A stretch of DNA of 64,000 nt. Source: Streptomyces sp. CB02366 (GTDB lineage Bacteria > Actinomycetota > Actinomycetes > Streptomycetales > Streptomycetaceae). Below, piece by piece: positions 17,311 through 25,984 of this stretch. The notes beneath the pieces are model-generated. The model was not told where the DNA came from and did no database searches. It saw only the letters and a program-made list of their open reading frames with translations. A program made the translations under genes and the position numbers. How positions within the stretch are numbered: position 1 is the first letter of the stretch; every line of letters begins with the position of its first letter. The stretch covers positions 49,702 through 113,701 of the forward strand of contig NZ_LIVT01000006.1 of the NCBI RefSeq assembly GCF_001905905.1, read 5' to 3'.

Positions 17311-18315
17311 ATGTACCTGCCGTCCGCCGACCGCTACTCCGCCATGCCCTACCGGCGCACCGGCCGCAGCGGGCTGCTGCTGCCCGCGCTCTCCCTCGGC
17401 CTCTGGCACAACTTCGGGGGAGACCGGACCCCCGGGACGCAGGCCGCCATCCTGCGCCGCGCCTTCGACCTCGGCATCACCCACTTCGACCTCGCGAACA
17501 ACTACGGTCCGCCGCCGGGCTCCGCCGAACTCACCATGGGCCGCGCCCTGGCCACCGACTTCGCCCACCTCCGCGACGAACTGGTCGTCTCCACCAAGGC
17601 CGGTTACCACATGGGGGAGGGGCCGTACGGGGAGTGGGGCTCGCGCAAACACCTGCGCTCCTCGCTCGACCAGAGCCTGAAGCGCCTCGGCCTGGAGTAC
17701 GTGGACGTCTTCTACTCCCACCGGCCCGACCCGGACACCCCGCTCGAAGAGACGATGGGCGCCCTCGACTCCGCCGTACGGCAGGGCAAGGCCCTCTACG
17801 TCGGCCTCTCCAACTACTCCGCCGCGCAGACCCGCGAGGCCGCCGCGATCCTGGAGGGCCTCGGCACTCCGCTCCTCATCCACCAGCCCCGCTACTCGAT
17901 GCTCGACCGCCGCATCGAGGACGACGGGCTGCCGGACGCCCTGGACGCGCTGGGCGTCGGCTCCATCGCGTACTCCCCGCTGGAGCAGGGCATCCTCACC
18001 GACCGCTACCTGAACGGCATCCCGGCCGGTTCCCGGGCGGCGGGCGACAGCCCGTTCCTGACCGCCGACGCCGTCACCCCGCAGCTGGTGGAACGGCTGC
18101 GCGCGCTGGACGCCCTGGCGAAGGAGCGCGGCCAGTCGCTCGCCCAGCTGGCCCTGGCGTGGGTGCTGCGCGGCGGCCGGCTCACCTCCGCCGTCGTCGG
18201 CGCGAGCAGCGTGACCCAGCTGGAGAACAGCGTCGCGGCCGTCGCGAACCTCGACTTCACCGAGGACGAGCTGTCCCGCATCGAGGAGCTGCTGCGGGAC
18301 GCGAAGGCCGGCTGA
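17311..18315 (+). CDS. aldo/keto reductase, YghZ-like
   Basis: 334 residues with an (alpha/beta)8 barrel. It has the AKR tetrad: Asp in FDLANNYGPPPGSAE with Tyr in NNYG, Lys in VVSTKAGY and His in FYSHRPDPDTP. The phrase LGLWHNFGGD and the C-terminal VVGASSVTQLENSVAAV are typical of the YghZ/KvAP-beta-like group that reduces glyceraldehyde-3-phosphate, methylglyoxal and similar aldehydes with NADPH. The ATG at 17311 has GGAG 6 bases upstream; the longer upstream frame runs into the LysR promoter. Probably controlled by the divergent LysR protein. Confidence 0.9.
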   Translation: MYLPSADRYSAMPYRRTGRSGLLLPALSLGLWHNFGGDRTPGTQAAILRRAFDLGITHFDLANNYGPPPGSAELTMGRALATDFAHLRDELVVSTKAGYHMGEGPYGEWGSRKHLRSSLDQSLKRLGLEYVDVFYSHRPDPDTPLEETMGALDSAVRQGKALYVGLSNYSAAQTREAAAILEGLGTPLLIHQPRYSMLDRRIEDDGLPDALDALGVGSIAYSPLEQGILTDRYLNGIPAGSRAAGDSPFLTADAVTPQLVERLRALDALAKERGQSLAQLALAWVLRGGRLTSAVVGASSVTQLENSVAAVANLDFTEDELSRIEELLRDAKAG

Positions 18316-18519
18316 CGCGGGTCGCGCCCCCGCACGCCGCGCCCGCCGCCGAGCCCTTCCCGTCGGCCGGGCCCCCGCCGGGCAGACCCGGTCCGACCGA
18401 CCGGCCCCGGTGCGGCGGGAGACCGCGGAACGTCCGATCGGCATCAGACGCCGCCTCCGGGGCACACGCCGAACATGCGGATTCCTCCAGCACCGCCGCT
18501 TTCCTCCCGGGCAAGCGGC

Positions 18520-19023
18520 ATGAGCCCCCACCCCGGCCCGGACGGCGTTCGGCGGACCGGGCCAGGGCCCGCCCGCCGGCGCCGCCGCCCCGGGGCCCTC
18601 CGGCGCCACTGGGCCCGGACGAGGCGGCGGGCGCGGACGCTCGCCGCCCTGGAGTGGGCCTCGTGCCCCCCGCGAGACGGCGCCGACGAGCACCGACTGC
18701 TCCTGGTCCACCACCGCAAGGTCGTCGGGGAGGTCTCCTACCGGTTGTGCACCCGCTGCCCGGCCGGCCAGTGGACGACGACCCGGCTCGCCACGCCGCT
18801 GCCGGAGCGGCCCGTGGCCCGCAGGGTCCTGTCGCACCTGCGCTTCCGCCACCCGGACCGGACCTGGCTGCCGCCGACGTCCCCGCCCCGGGCGGGAAGG
18901 GGCCGCCGGGCCCGCTCCCTCGGCCGCCCGGCCCTCTGCCCCGACCACGCCGACGCCAGGCCCTCCTTCCCCGGGGAGGGTCCGGCCGCCCCGGCGGACG
19001 GACTCCTCGCGGCCCGCCGCTGA
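18520..19023 (+). CDS. small GNAT-like conserved protein
   Basis: About 167 residues; an in-frame ATG at 18475 would add 15. The middle holds LLLVHHRKVVGEVSYRLCTRC followed by RPVARRVLSHLRFRHPDRTW, which resembles the core of a Streptomyces family of short GNAT-like proteins (strand-strand, then a helix at the acetyl-CoA loop). The Gly-rich acetyl-CoA loop is not intact (PERPVARRVL), so activity is doubtful. The flanking ~55-residue ends are Arg/Pro/Ala-rich and look disordered. Function unknown; coding status likely from the conserved core but the start is uncertain. Confidence 0.55.
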   Translation: MSPHPGPDGVRRTGPGPARRRRRPGALRRHWARTRRRARTLAALEWASCPPRDGADEHRLLLVHHRKVVGEVSYRLCTRCPAGQWTTTRLATPLPERPVARRVLSHLRFRHPDRTWLPPTSPPRAGRGRRARSLGRPALCPDHADARPSFPGEGPAAPADGLLAARR

Positions 19024-19107
19024 GCGGCCGAGCCCGGCGGGCGGCGCGGGGCCCGGCACTTCCCGCCCGTCTTGCCCGTGCGGCGGAAGCCGGTCCGCAC
19101 GGGCGGC

Positions 19108-20376
19108 TCAGCCCGCGGCCGACACCGCCGTCCTCACCAGTTCCCCCACCTGGCGCACGATGTCCGAGCGGTCGCGCTCGAAATCCGGGTCGGTGACCGC
19201 GCCCGCCTGCGGATCGGTGTTCTCCGCGCCGAACCGCAGGACCGGGGTGTGCAGGTGGCCGCCCGGCAGGTGCGGCAGCCGGAGCCGGTCGCGCAGCAGG
19301 GTGGCCCGGTAGGCGATCTCGTTGGAGAGGTAGTCGCCGCCGCCTCCGGCCCGCGCCGACGAGCCGGGGGTGGGGCCTTCCGGCCTGGTCACCGGCCGGT
19401 CGCCGCCTGCCGGGACCTCGGTGACCTCCGTGTTGTCGTACACCGGGAAGGGGCCCGTGTCCGCTTCGGCGAGCCGCCGGTACGGGAGGGTGGTGGAGGT
19501 CCACTGCGGCTGGGTTCCGGGGTCGGCGACGGGGACGAGCCCGGTGCTCGACGCGTTCTCGTTGTCGGGGAAGCCGCCGCGCCAGGCGGCGTTCGTGCGC
19601 TCCACGTCGAAGCGGCCGGGCCTGCCCTGACTGACCGTGGTGAACAGGTCCAGGTGGGGCAGGTGCCGCGCCAGGGCCCGTTCGACGACGCCCTCGGTGA
19701 AGTCCGACCAGCGCACCGGGAAGACGGCGGTCTCGATCCGGGCCGGTCCGGCGGCCGTCCGCACCACGACGCCGTCCAGGGCGAGGGCGCTCGCGCCCGA
19801 GGGATTGCCGATCCGCACGTCGCGGTCCAGGGTGAACGGGTCGAAACCGGTGACGAGCACCCGCTTCACCCGGGGGTCGGGGAAGCGGATCTCCTGTTGG
19901 CCGCGAGAAGCGCTCTCCAGGGCGGTGTGCAGGGCCGCGCGCTGTTCGGCGCCGACCGCGAACGGAGGCGTCCACGCGCGCAGCTCCCGGCTGAGCGCGA
20001 GCCGGGCCCAGTACAGCGGCCGGTCGTCGCCCCGGCTCAGGTCGCCCGCGGCGGGATCGCGGCCCTGGGCGCGGTCCACGGCGCGCCGCCAGAGCGCCGA
20101 AGCGTGGCGGGTGACCGCCCGCTCGGCCTGCGCGTAACCGCGGGAGCGTTCCAGGGCCCGCGCGAAACGCGGGGCGAGAGCGTCGAATCCGCTGCGCCGG
20201 AGGATCTCCCGCGGCGCGGCACGGTCGAGGCGCCGCTCCTCGACGGTCGCCGCCCCCGGCGCGCGGGCGGCGTCCGCCGGGGCGGCGGACGCGGGCAGGG
20301 CGGAGCCCGCCAGGACGAGGAGGAGCGCCGTGCCGCCGAGACCGAGCCGGGCCGTGACGGGGAAGGGGTGGGTCAC
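19108..20376 (-). CDS. secreted pyroglutamyl-peptidase-like protein with Ser at the catalytic Cys position
   Basis: 422 residues starting at GTG 20376 behind AAAGGA. A Sec signal peptide (VTHPFPVTARLGLGG to ALPASAA) is followed by ~120 helical residues, then the C15 fold from about 150: KRVLVTGFDPF, NPSGASAL and the Glu region RFDVERTN. The segment that carries the nucleophile in known enzymes (TAGT-x-VCN-xxxY) reads GGGGDYLSNEIAY here, so Cys is replaced by Ser, while the catalytic His is kept (GGHLHTP). It may be an inactive relative or use Ser. Reads divergently from the peptidase operon at 20614. Confidence 0.82.
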   Translation of the reverse strand: MTHPFPVTARLGLGGTALLLVLAGSALPASAAPADAARAPGAATVEERRLDRAAPREILRRSGFDALAPRFARALERSRGYAQAERAVTRHASALWRRAVDRAQGRDPAAGDLSRGDDRPLYWARLALSRELRAWTPPFAVGAEQRAALHTALESASRGQQEIRFPDPRVKRVLVTGFDPFTLDRDVRIGNPSGASALALDGVVVRTAAGPARIETAVFPVRWSDFTEGVVERALARHLPHLDLFTTVSQGRPGRFDVERTNAAWRGGFPDNENASSTGLVPVADPGTQPQWTSTTLPYRRLAEADTGPFPVYDNTEVTEVPAGGDRPVTRPEGPTPGSSARAGGGGDYLSNEIAYRATLLRDRLRLPHLPGGHLHTPVLRFGAENTDPQAGAVTDPDFERDRSDIVRQVGELVRTAVSAAG

Positions 20377-20613
20377 GCGGGTCCTTTCGTTCGAACGGTG
20401 GTGCGCAGTATCGCGGCACGGTCCGGCGCGGTGCCAGAGGGCGGGGCAGCCGCGCGCGATCTCCTGAGCCGGGGCCGGTCGGAACACCGGCGCACGTCCC
20501 CGGCGAAGGGCGGCGCCCCCTCCACCGCACGGGGCCGGACACGGCCGCCCCGCCGCACCGGCCCTGCGCCCCTCCCTGGCCCGCGCCGCCCACGAGGCGT
20601 ACGGTGTGGCGGC

Positions 20614-21447
20614 ATGAAGATCCTCATCAGCGCCGACATGGAAGGCGCCACCGGAGTCACCTGGCCGGCCGACGTGCTGCCGGGGACGCCGCAGTGGGAG
20701 CGCTGCCGGTCGATGTTCACGTCCGACGTGAACGCGGCGGTCCTCGGCTTCTACGACGGCGGCGCCGACGAGGTCCTGGTGAACGAGGCCCACTGGTCGA
20801 TGCGCAACCTCCTCCTGGAGCACATGGACGAGCGGGTCCGGATGCTCACCGGCAAGCACAAGTCGCTGTCCATGGTGGAGGGCATCCAGCACGGCGACGT
20901 GGACGCGGTGGCCTTCGTCGGCTACCACACCGGGGCCGGCGCGGAGGGCGTCCTCGCCCACACCTACCTGGCCAACTCCATCACCGGCGTCTGGCTCAAC
21001 GGCGTCCGTGCCAGCGAGGGTCTGCTCAACGCGCACGTCGCCGCCGAGTACGGGGTGCCCGTCGTCCTCGTCACCGGCGACGACCTGACCTGCGTGGACG
21101 CCGACGGGTACGCGCCGGACGCCCGGAAGGTCGCCGTCAAGGACTACGTGTCGCGGTACGCGGCCGTCTGCCGCACCCCCGCCCGCACCGCCGCCGACAT
21201 CCGGGCCGCGGCGAAGAGCGCCACCGCGCTGGCGGGCCGCCGGGCCCCCGTCACCGGCACGGCGTTCACCGTGGAGCTGGAGTTCGACGCCGAACACCTG
21301 GCGGCGGCGGCCACCGTCGTCCCCGGGGTCGCGCCGAGCGGCGAGAGGCGCGTGGCGTACACCAGCGCGACGATGTACGAAGGAATCCGCACGTTCAAGG
21401 CGGTGACGACGATCGTGTCGGCCGCCGTGGAGGAACAGTATGGCTGA
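20614..21447 (+). CDS. M55-family D-aminopeptidase (DppA-like)
   Basis: 277 residues. The family's zinc ligands are visible: Asp8 and Glu10 in MKILISADMEG, His in VNEAHWSM and the GYHTGAG segment with the nucleophilic/catalytic His. B. subtilis DppA removes N-terminal D-amino acids such as D-Ala and forms a decameric ring. Here it is the first gene of a four-gene peptidase operon and overlaps the M20 gene by 8 bases. Together with an LD-carboxypeptidase at the end of the operon, a role in recycling peptidoglycan peptides in the cytoplasm is likely. Confidence 0.93.
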   Translation: MKILISADMEGATGVTWPADVLPGTPQWERCRSMFTSDVNAAVLGFYDGGADEVLVNEAHWSMRNLLLEHMDERVRMLTGKHKSLSMVEGIQHGDVDAVAFVGYHTGAGAEGVLAHTYLANSITGVWLNGVRASEGLLNAHVAAEYGVPVVLVTGDDLTCVDADGYAPDARKVAVKDYVSRYAAVCRTPARTAADIRAAAKSATALAGRRAPVTGTAFTVELEFDAEHLAAAATVVPGVAPSGERRVAYTSATMYEGIRTFKAVTTIVSAAVEEQYG

Positions 21448-22783
21448 GGCCCCCGACCCGCTCGGACCCGTGGACCGGCAGGCGCTCGACGAAGTGGTGG
21501 CGTTCACCTCCGAGTTGATCCGGATCGACACCACCAACCGGGGCGGTGGCGACTGCCGGGAGCGCCCCGCCGCCGAATACGTCGCCGAGCGGCTCGCGGA
21601 CGCCGGGATCGAGCCGACGCTGCTGGAGCGCACCCCCGGCCGGACCAACGTGGTCGCCCGGATCCCCGGCGGCGACCCCACGGCCGACGCGCTGCTCGTC
21701 CACGGCCACCTCGACGTCGTCCCCGCCGAACCCGCCGACTGGAGTGTGCACCCCTTCTCCGGCGAGGTCCGCGACGGGGTCGTGTGGGGGAGGGGCGCCG
21801 TCGACATGAAGAACATGGACGCGATGGTCCTCTCCGTCGTACGGGGCTGGGCCCGCGAAGGGTTCCGCCCGGCGCGCGACATCGTCATCGCCTACACCGC
21901 CGACGAGGAGGACAGCGCCGCGGACGGCTCCGGCTTCCTCACCGAGGAGCACGCCGACCTCTTCGAGGGCTGCACCGAGGGCATCAGCGAGTCGGGGGCC
22001 TTCACCTTCCACGCCGGCGAGGGCCTGTCGCTCTACCCGATCGCGGCGGGCGAGCGCGGCACCGGCTGGCTGAAGCTGACCGCCGAGGGCCGGGCCGGGC
22101 ACGGCTCCAAGGTCAACCGGGAGAACGCGGTGAGTGCGCTGGCCGCGGCCGTCGCCCGGATCGGCGAGCACGAATGGCCCATCCGCCTCACCCCGACCGT
22201 CCGCGCCGCGATCACCGAGATCGCCGCGCTGCACGGCATCAACGCCGACCTCGACGCCCCCGGTTTCGACGTCGCCCAACTCCTCGGCAAGCTCGGCCCG
22301 GCCGCCTCCCTCGTCGAGAACACCATCCGCAACAGCAGCAACCCGACGATGCTGGACGCCGGTTACAAGGTCAACGTCATCCCCGGCCACGCCACCGCGT
22401 ACGTCGACGGGCGGATGGTCCCCGGCGGCGACGACGAGTTCCACGCCACCCTGGACCGGCTGACCGGCCCCTCGGTCTCCTGGGAGTTCTACCACCGCGA
22501 GCAGGCCCTCACCGCGCCGGTCGACTCCCCGACGTACGCCAAACTGCGCGCCGCCGTCGAGCGGTTCGACCCGGGCGCGCACACCGTGCCCTACTGCATG
22601 TCGGGCGGCACCGACGCCAAGCAGTTCTCCCGCCTCGGCATCACCGGCTACGGCTTCACCCCGCTGAAGCTGCCCGTCGGCTTCGACTACCAGCGGCTCT
22701 TCCACGGCGTCGACGAGCGTGTCCCCGTCGACGCCCTCCACTTCGGCGTCCGCGTCCTCGACCACTACCTGCGCACCGCCTGA
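21440..22783 (+). CDS. M20-family zinc metallopeptidase
   Basis: 447 residues. The two-zinc site is complete: His in LLVHGHLDVVP, bridging Asp in RGAVDMKNMDA, the Glu-Glu pair in YTADEEDSA, Glu in ISESGAF and the C-terminal His in LFHGVDER. The dimerisation domain sits at about 195-330 (GWLKLTAEGRAGHGSKVNREN). M20 enzymes hydrolyse dipeptides or N-acylated amino acids. It overlaps the D-aminopeptidase gene, which points to sequential action on the same peptides. Confidence 0.93.
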   Translation: MAEAPDPLGPVDRQALDEVVAFTSELIRIDTTNRGGGDCRERPAAEYVAERLADAGIEPTLLERTPGRTNVVARIPGGDPTADALLVHGHLDVVPAEPADWSVHPFSGEVRDGVVWGRGAVDMKNMDAMVLSVVRGWAREGFRPARDIVIAYTADEEDSAADGSGFLTEEHADLFEGCTEGISESGAFTFHAGEGLSLYPIAAGERGTGWLKLTAEGRAGHGSKVNRENAVSALAAAVARIGEHEWPIRLTPTVRAAITEIAALHGINADLDAPGFDVAQLLGKLGPAASLVENTIRNSSNPTMLDAGYKVNVIPGHATAYVDGRMVPGGDDEFHATLDRLTGPSVSWEFYHREQALTAPVDSPTYAKLRAAVERFDPGAHTVPYCMSGGTDAKQFSRLGITGYGFTPLKLPVGFDYQRLFHGVDERVPVDALHFGVRVLDHYLRTA

Positions 22784-22810
22784 CCTACTCGCCCCGGGGG
22801 ACCGACCCAC

Positions 22811-24829
22811 GTGAACACCGTGCCCGCAGCAGCCCCGTACGGGGCCTGGCCGTCACCGATCGACGCGGCGCTCGCCGCCTCCCACGACGGCCGCCCCGAC
22901 CACCTCGGCACCGTCGGGGACGAGGTCTGGTGGACCGAGCCGCGTCCCGCCGAGGGCGGCCGGCGCGCCCTGGTCCGCCGCCGCGCCGACGGCTCCACCG
23001 CACCCGTGCTCCCCGCCCCCTGGAACGTCCGCAGCAGGGTCGTCGAATACGGCGGCCAGCCCTGGGCGGCCACCGTGCGCGAGGACGGCGAACCCCTCGT
23101 CGTCTTCGTCCACTTCACCGATCAGCGGCTGTACGCCCACACCCCCGGCAGCCCCGGGGCCCCCCGCCCGCTCACCCCCGTCTCCGACGTCGGCGGCGGA
23201 CTGCGCTGGGTGGACCCGCAGGTGCGCCCCGAACACGGCGCCGAGGGGGAGGTATGGTGCGTCCTGGAGGAGTTCACCGGCCCGGAGCCCACCGACGTAC
23301 GGCGGGTCCTCGCCGCCGTGCCGCTGGACGGCTCGGCGGCCGAAGACCGCTCGAAGGTCCGCGAACTCTCCGACGGACGCCACCGGTTCGTCACCGGCCC
23401 CAAGGTCTCCCACGACGGGCGGCGGGCGGCCTGGATCGCCTGGGACCACCCGGAGATGCCCTGGAACGGGACCGTGGTCATGCTGGCCGACCTCACCGAG
23501 GAGGGCCGGTTCACCGGTGCCCGGCCCCTCGTCGGGGACCTCGACGAATCGGTCTGCCAGGTGGAGTGGGACCGCGACGGCAGCCTCCTGTTCGTCTCCG
23601 ACCTCTCCGGATGGTGGGAGCTCCAGCGCATCCGCCCCGACGCCGTCGCGGGCGGCGCGGTCCCCAGCAGCCGGCTCCTGCCGCCCCGGGGCGAGGAGTT
23701 CGGCGGGCCGCTCTGGAAGATCGGGCTGCGCTGGTTCCACCCCCTGGACAACGGCCTGATCGCCGTCCTGCACGGCAAGGGCGACCACCGCCTCGGCATC
23801 CTCGACCCCGAGACCGGCGAACTCGCGGACGCCCCGGGCCCCTGGACGGCCTGGTCCGACACGCTCACCGTGCACGGCAGCCGCGTCGTCGGCGTCGCGG
23901 CGAGCCCCCGCAGCGCCCCCGAGGTCGTCGAACTGGACACCGCGACCGGACGCGCCCGCCCCATCGGCGCGCCCCACCGGGACGCGGTCGACCCCGCCTA
24001 CTACCCACGGCCCGAGAACCGGACCTTCACCGGCCCCGACGGCCGGGAGATCCACGCCCACGTCTACCCGCCGCGCCACCCCGAACGCACCGGCCCCGAG
24101 GGCGAGAAGCCCCCCTACGTCATCTGGGCGCACGGTGGGCCCACCGGCCGCGCCCCGCTCGTCCTCGACCTGGAGATCGCCTACTTCACCTCGCGCGGCA
24201 TCGGCGTCGCCGAGGTGAACTACGGCGGCTCCACCGGTTACGGACGCGCCTACCGCGAACGCCTGCGCGGCGAGTGGGGCGTCGTCGACGTGGCGGACTG
24301 CGCGGCCGTCGCCTCGGCCCTGGTCGACGAGGGCGCGGCGGACCCGGGCAAGCTGGCGATCCGGGGCGGCAGCGCGGGCGGCTGGACCACCGCCGCCTCG
24401 CTGACCAGCACCGACCTGTACGCCTGCGGGACGATGCTCTACCCGGTGCTGGACCTGGAAAGGTGGGCCGCCGGCGGAACCCACGACTTCGAGTCCCAGT
24501 ACCTGGAGACGCTCGTCGGCCCGCTCGCCGAGGTGCCCGAGCGCTACCGGGAACGCTCCCCGCTCCACCGCGCCGACCGGCTGAACACCCCGTTCCTGCT
24601 GCTCCAGGGCCTGGACGACGTGATCTGCCCGCCCGCCCAGAGCGAGCGGTTCCTCGCCGCCGCGGCCGACCGGGGGGTCGCCCACGCCTCCATCGCCTTC
24701 GAGGGCGAGAGCCACGGGTTCCGCCGCATGGAGACCCTGGTCCGCGCCCTGGAGGCCGAACTGTCGCTCTACGTCCGCACGTTCGGCATCGACCGGCCCG
24801 ACGTGCCGCCGCTGGAGCTGACCACGTGA
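22811..24829 (+). CDS. S9-family prolyl oligopeptidase/acylaminoacyl-peptidase
   Basis: 672 residues, GTG start at 22811. Residues about 20-400 form a seven-bladed propeller (WAATVREDGEPLVVF, WVDPQVRPEHG, LLFVSDLSGWWEL). The alpha/beta-hydrolase domain follows with the Ser elbow IRGGSAGGWTT, Asp in LQGLDDVICP and His in FEGESHGFR. The propeller restricts access to short peptides; the enzyme probably releases N-blocked or dipeptide units in the cytoplasm. It overlaps the downstream S66 gene by GTGA. Confidence 0.93.
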   Translation: MNTVPAAAPYGAWPSPIDAALAASHDGRPDHLGTVGDEVWWTEPRPAEGGRRALVRRRADGSTAPVLPAPWNVRSRVVEYGGQPWAATVREDGEPLVVFVHFTDQRLYAHTPGSPGAPRPLTPVSDVGGGLRWVDPQVRPEHGAEGEVWCVLEEFTGPEPTDVRRVLAAVPLDGSAAEDRSKVRELSDGRHRFVTGPKVSHDGRRAAWIAWDHPEMPWNGTVVMLADLTEEGRFTGARPLVGDLDESVCQVEWDRDGSLLFVSDLSGWWELQRIRPDAVAGGAVPSSRLLPPRGEEFGGPLWKIGLRWFHPLDNGLIAVLHGKGDHRLGILDPETGELADAPGPWTAWSDTLTVHGSRVVGVAASPRSAPEVVELDTATGRARPIGAPHRDAVDPAYYPRPENRTFTGPDGREIHAHVYPPRHPERTGPEGEKPPYVIWAHGGPTGRAPLVLDLEIAYFTSRGIGVAEVNYGGSTGYGRAYRERLRGEWGVVDVADCAAVASALVDEGAADPGKLAIRGGSAGGWTTAASLTSTDLYACGTMLYPVLDLERWAAGGTHDFESQYLETLVGPLAEVPERYRERSPLHRADRLNTPFLLLQGLDDVICPPAQSERFLAAAADRGVAHASIAFEGESHGFRRMETLVRALEAELSLYVRTFGIDRPDVPPLELTT

Positions 24830-25788
24830 GCGGCCGGAGCCCCGCACGGGCCACCCCGCTCGCCCGGCCGGCACGGTTGCGCCCCGGCTCCCGGGTCGCC
24901 GTCGTCGCCCCCAGCGGCCCCGTCCCCGCCGACCGGCTGGAGGAGGGGGTCGCCTTCCTGCGCGACTGGGGCCTCGACCCGGTCGTCGGCCCCCATGTCC
25001 TTTCCGTTCACCCGGAGTTGGACCACCTCGCCGGCAGGGACGCGGACCGCGCGGCGGATCTCCAGGCCGCCTGGTGCGATCCCGCTGTCGAGGCCGTCTT
25101 CTGCGCCCGCGGCGGATACGGAGCCCACCGTATGGTCGATCTGCTCGACTGGGCGGCGATCCGGGCCGCCGGGCCCAAGGTCTTCGTCGGCTACAGCGAC
25201 ATCACCGTGCTGCACGAGGCGTTCGCCCTGCGCGCCGGTTTCGCGACCCTGCACGGGCCGATGGTCGCCACCGAGACCTTTCTGAAGGACGAGCCCACCC
25301 GCGAGCACCTGCGGGCCACCCTCTTCGCGCCCGAGAGCGTGCTCGTCCTGGGGCGGGACACGGCCCGCCCCCTGGTCCCCGGGCGGGCCGAAGGCGTCCT
25401 GTACGGCGGCTGCGCCGGCCTGCTCGCCGCCGATGCCTGCGCCCCCGGCGGGCGGACCCACGCCCGGGGCGGGCTGCTGGCGATCGAGGACACCGGGGAG
25501 GAGCCCTACCGGCTCGACGGCATCCTCACCCGGCTCCTGCGGTCCGGAGGGCTGGCCGGTGTGGCCGGGGTCGCCTGCGGATCCTGGCAGCTCTGCGGAC
25601 CGTACGAGAAGATCCGGCCCGTGCTCGCCGACCGGCTCGGCACGCTGGGCATACCCGTGGTCGAGGAGGTGGGGTTCGGACACGGCCCGACATCGCTGAC
25701 GGTCCCCCTGGGCGTCGCGGCGGTGCTCGACGCACCGGCGGACGGCGGGCGTTGCACGCTGACCGTACGGGCCCCCGCCCTGCGCTGA
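24826..25788 (+). CDS. S66-family LD-carboxypeptidase
   Basis: 320 residues, start GTG 24826 overlapping the stop of the S9 gene. The S66 triad is visible: Ser in FVGYSDITVLHE, Glu in LAIEDTGEEPYRLDG and His in GFGHGPTSLTVPLG. S66 enzymes cut the L-D bond before the terminal D-Ala of murein tetrapeptides, producing tripeptides for reuse. Its presence beside a D-aminopeptidase is the main reason to read this operon as a cell-wall-peptide salvage unit; MccF-like self-immunity is the alternative for this family, but no microcin genes are nearby. Confidence 0.92.
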   Translation: MSGRSPARATPLARPARLRPGSRVAVVAPSGPVPADRLEEGVAFLRDWGLDPVVGPHVLSVHPELDHLAGRDADRAADLQAAWCDPAVEAVFCARGGYGAHRMVDLLDWAAIRAAGPKVFVGYSDITVLHEAFALRAGFATLHGPMVATETFLKDEPTREHLRATLFAPESVLVLGRDTARPLVPGRAEGVLYGGCAGLLAADACAPGGRTHARGGLLAIEDTGEEPYRLDGILTRLLRSGGLAGVAGVACGSWQLCGPYEKIRPVLADRLGTLGIPVVEEVGFGHGPTSLTVPLGVAAVLDAPADGGRCTLTVRAPALR

Positions 25789-25904
25789 CCTCCTCGGCCC
25801 CCGCCGCCCCGTCCGCGCCCGCGCGGACGCCGTTCGCGCCCGCGCGTGGAGAGGCGCTTTCGCGTGCGACGTGAACACCCGTCAAAAGCCGCTGCCCGAT
25901 GCGC

Positions 25905-25961
25905 TGACACGCGGTGAGCCGTGTCACGGCATGGGCGCGCCCCAATGCCTACCGGCCGGTA
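25905..25961 (+). promoter_or_regulatory. two stacked inverted repeats before the CocE-type hydrolase
   Basis: TGACACG-N8-CGTGTCA (25905-25926) is a perfect 7-bp dyad. TACCGGCCGGTA (25950-25961) is a perfect 12-bp palindrome 13 bases before the GGAGGT ribosome site. The two different dyads suggest control by two regulators, or one operator plus a leader hairpin. Confidence 0.45.
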
Positions 25962-25984
25962 AGGCCCTCGGTGTGGAGGTCTTC

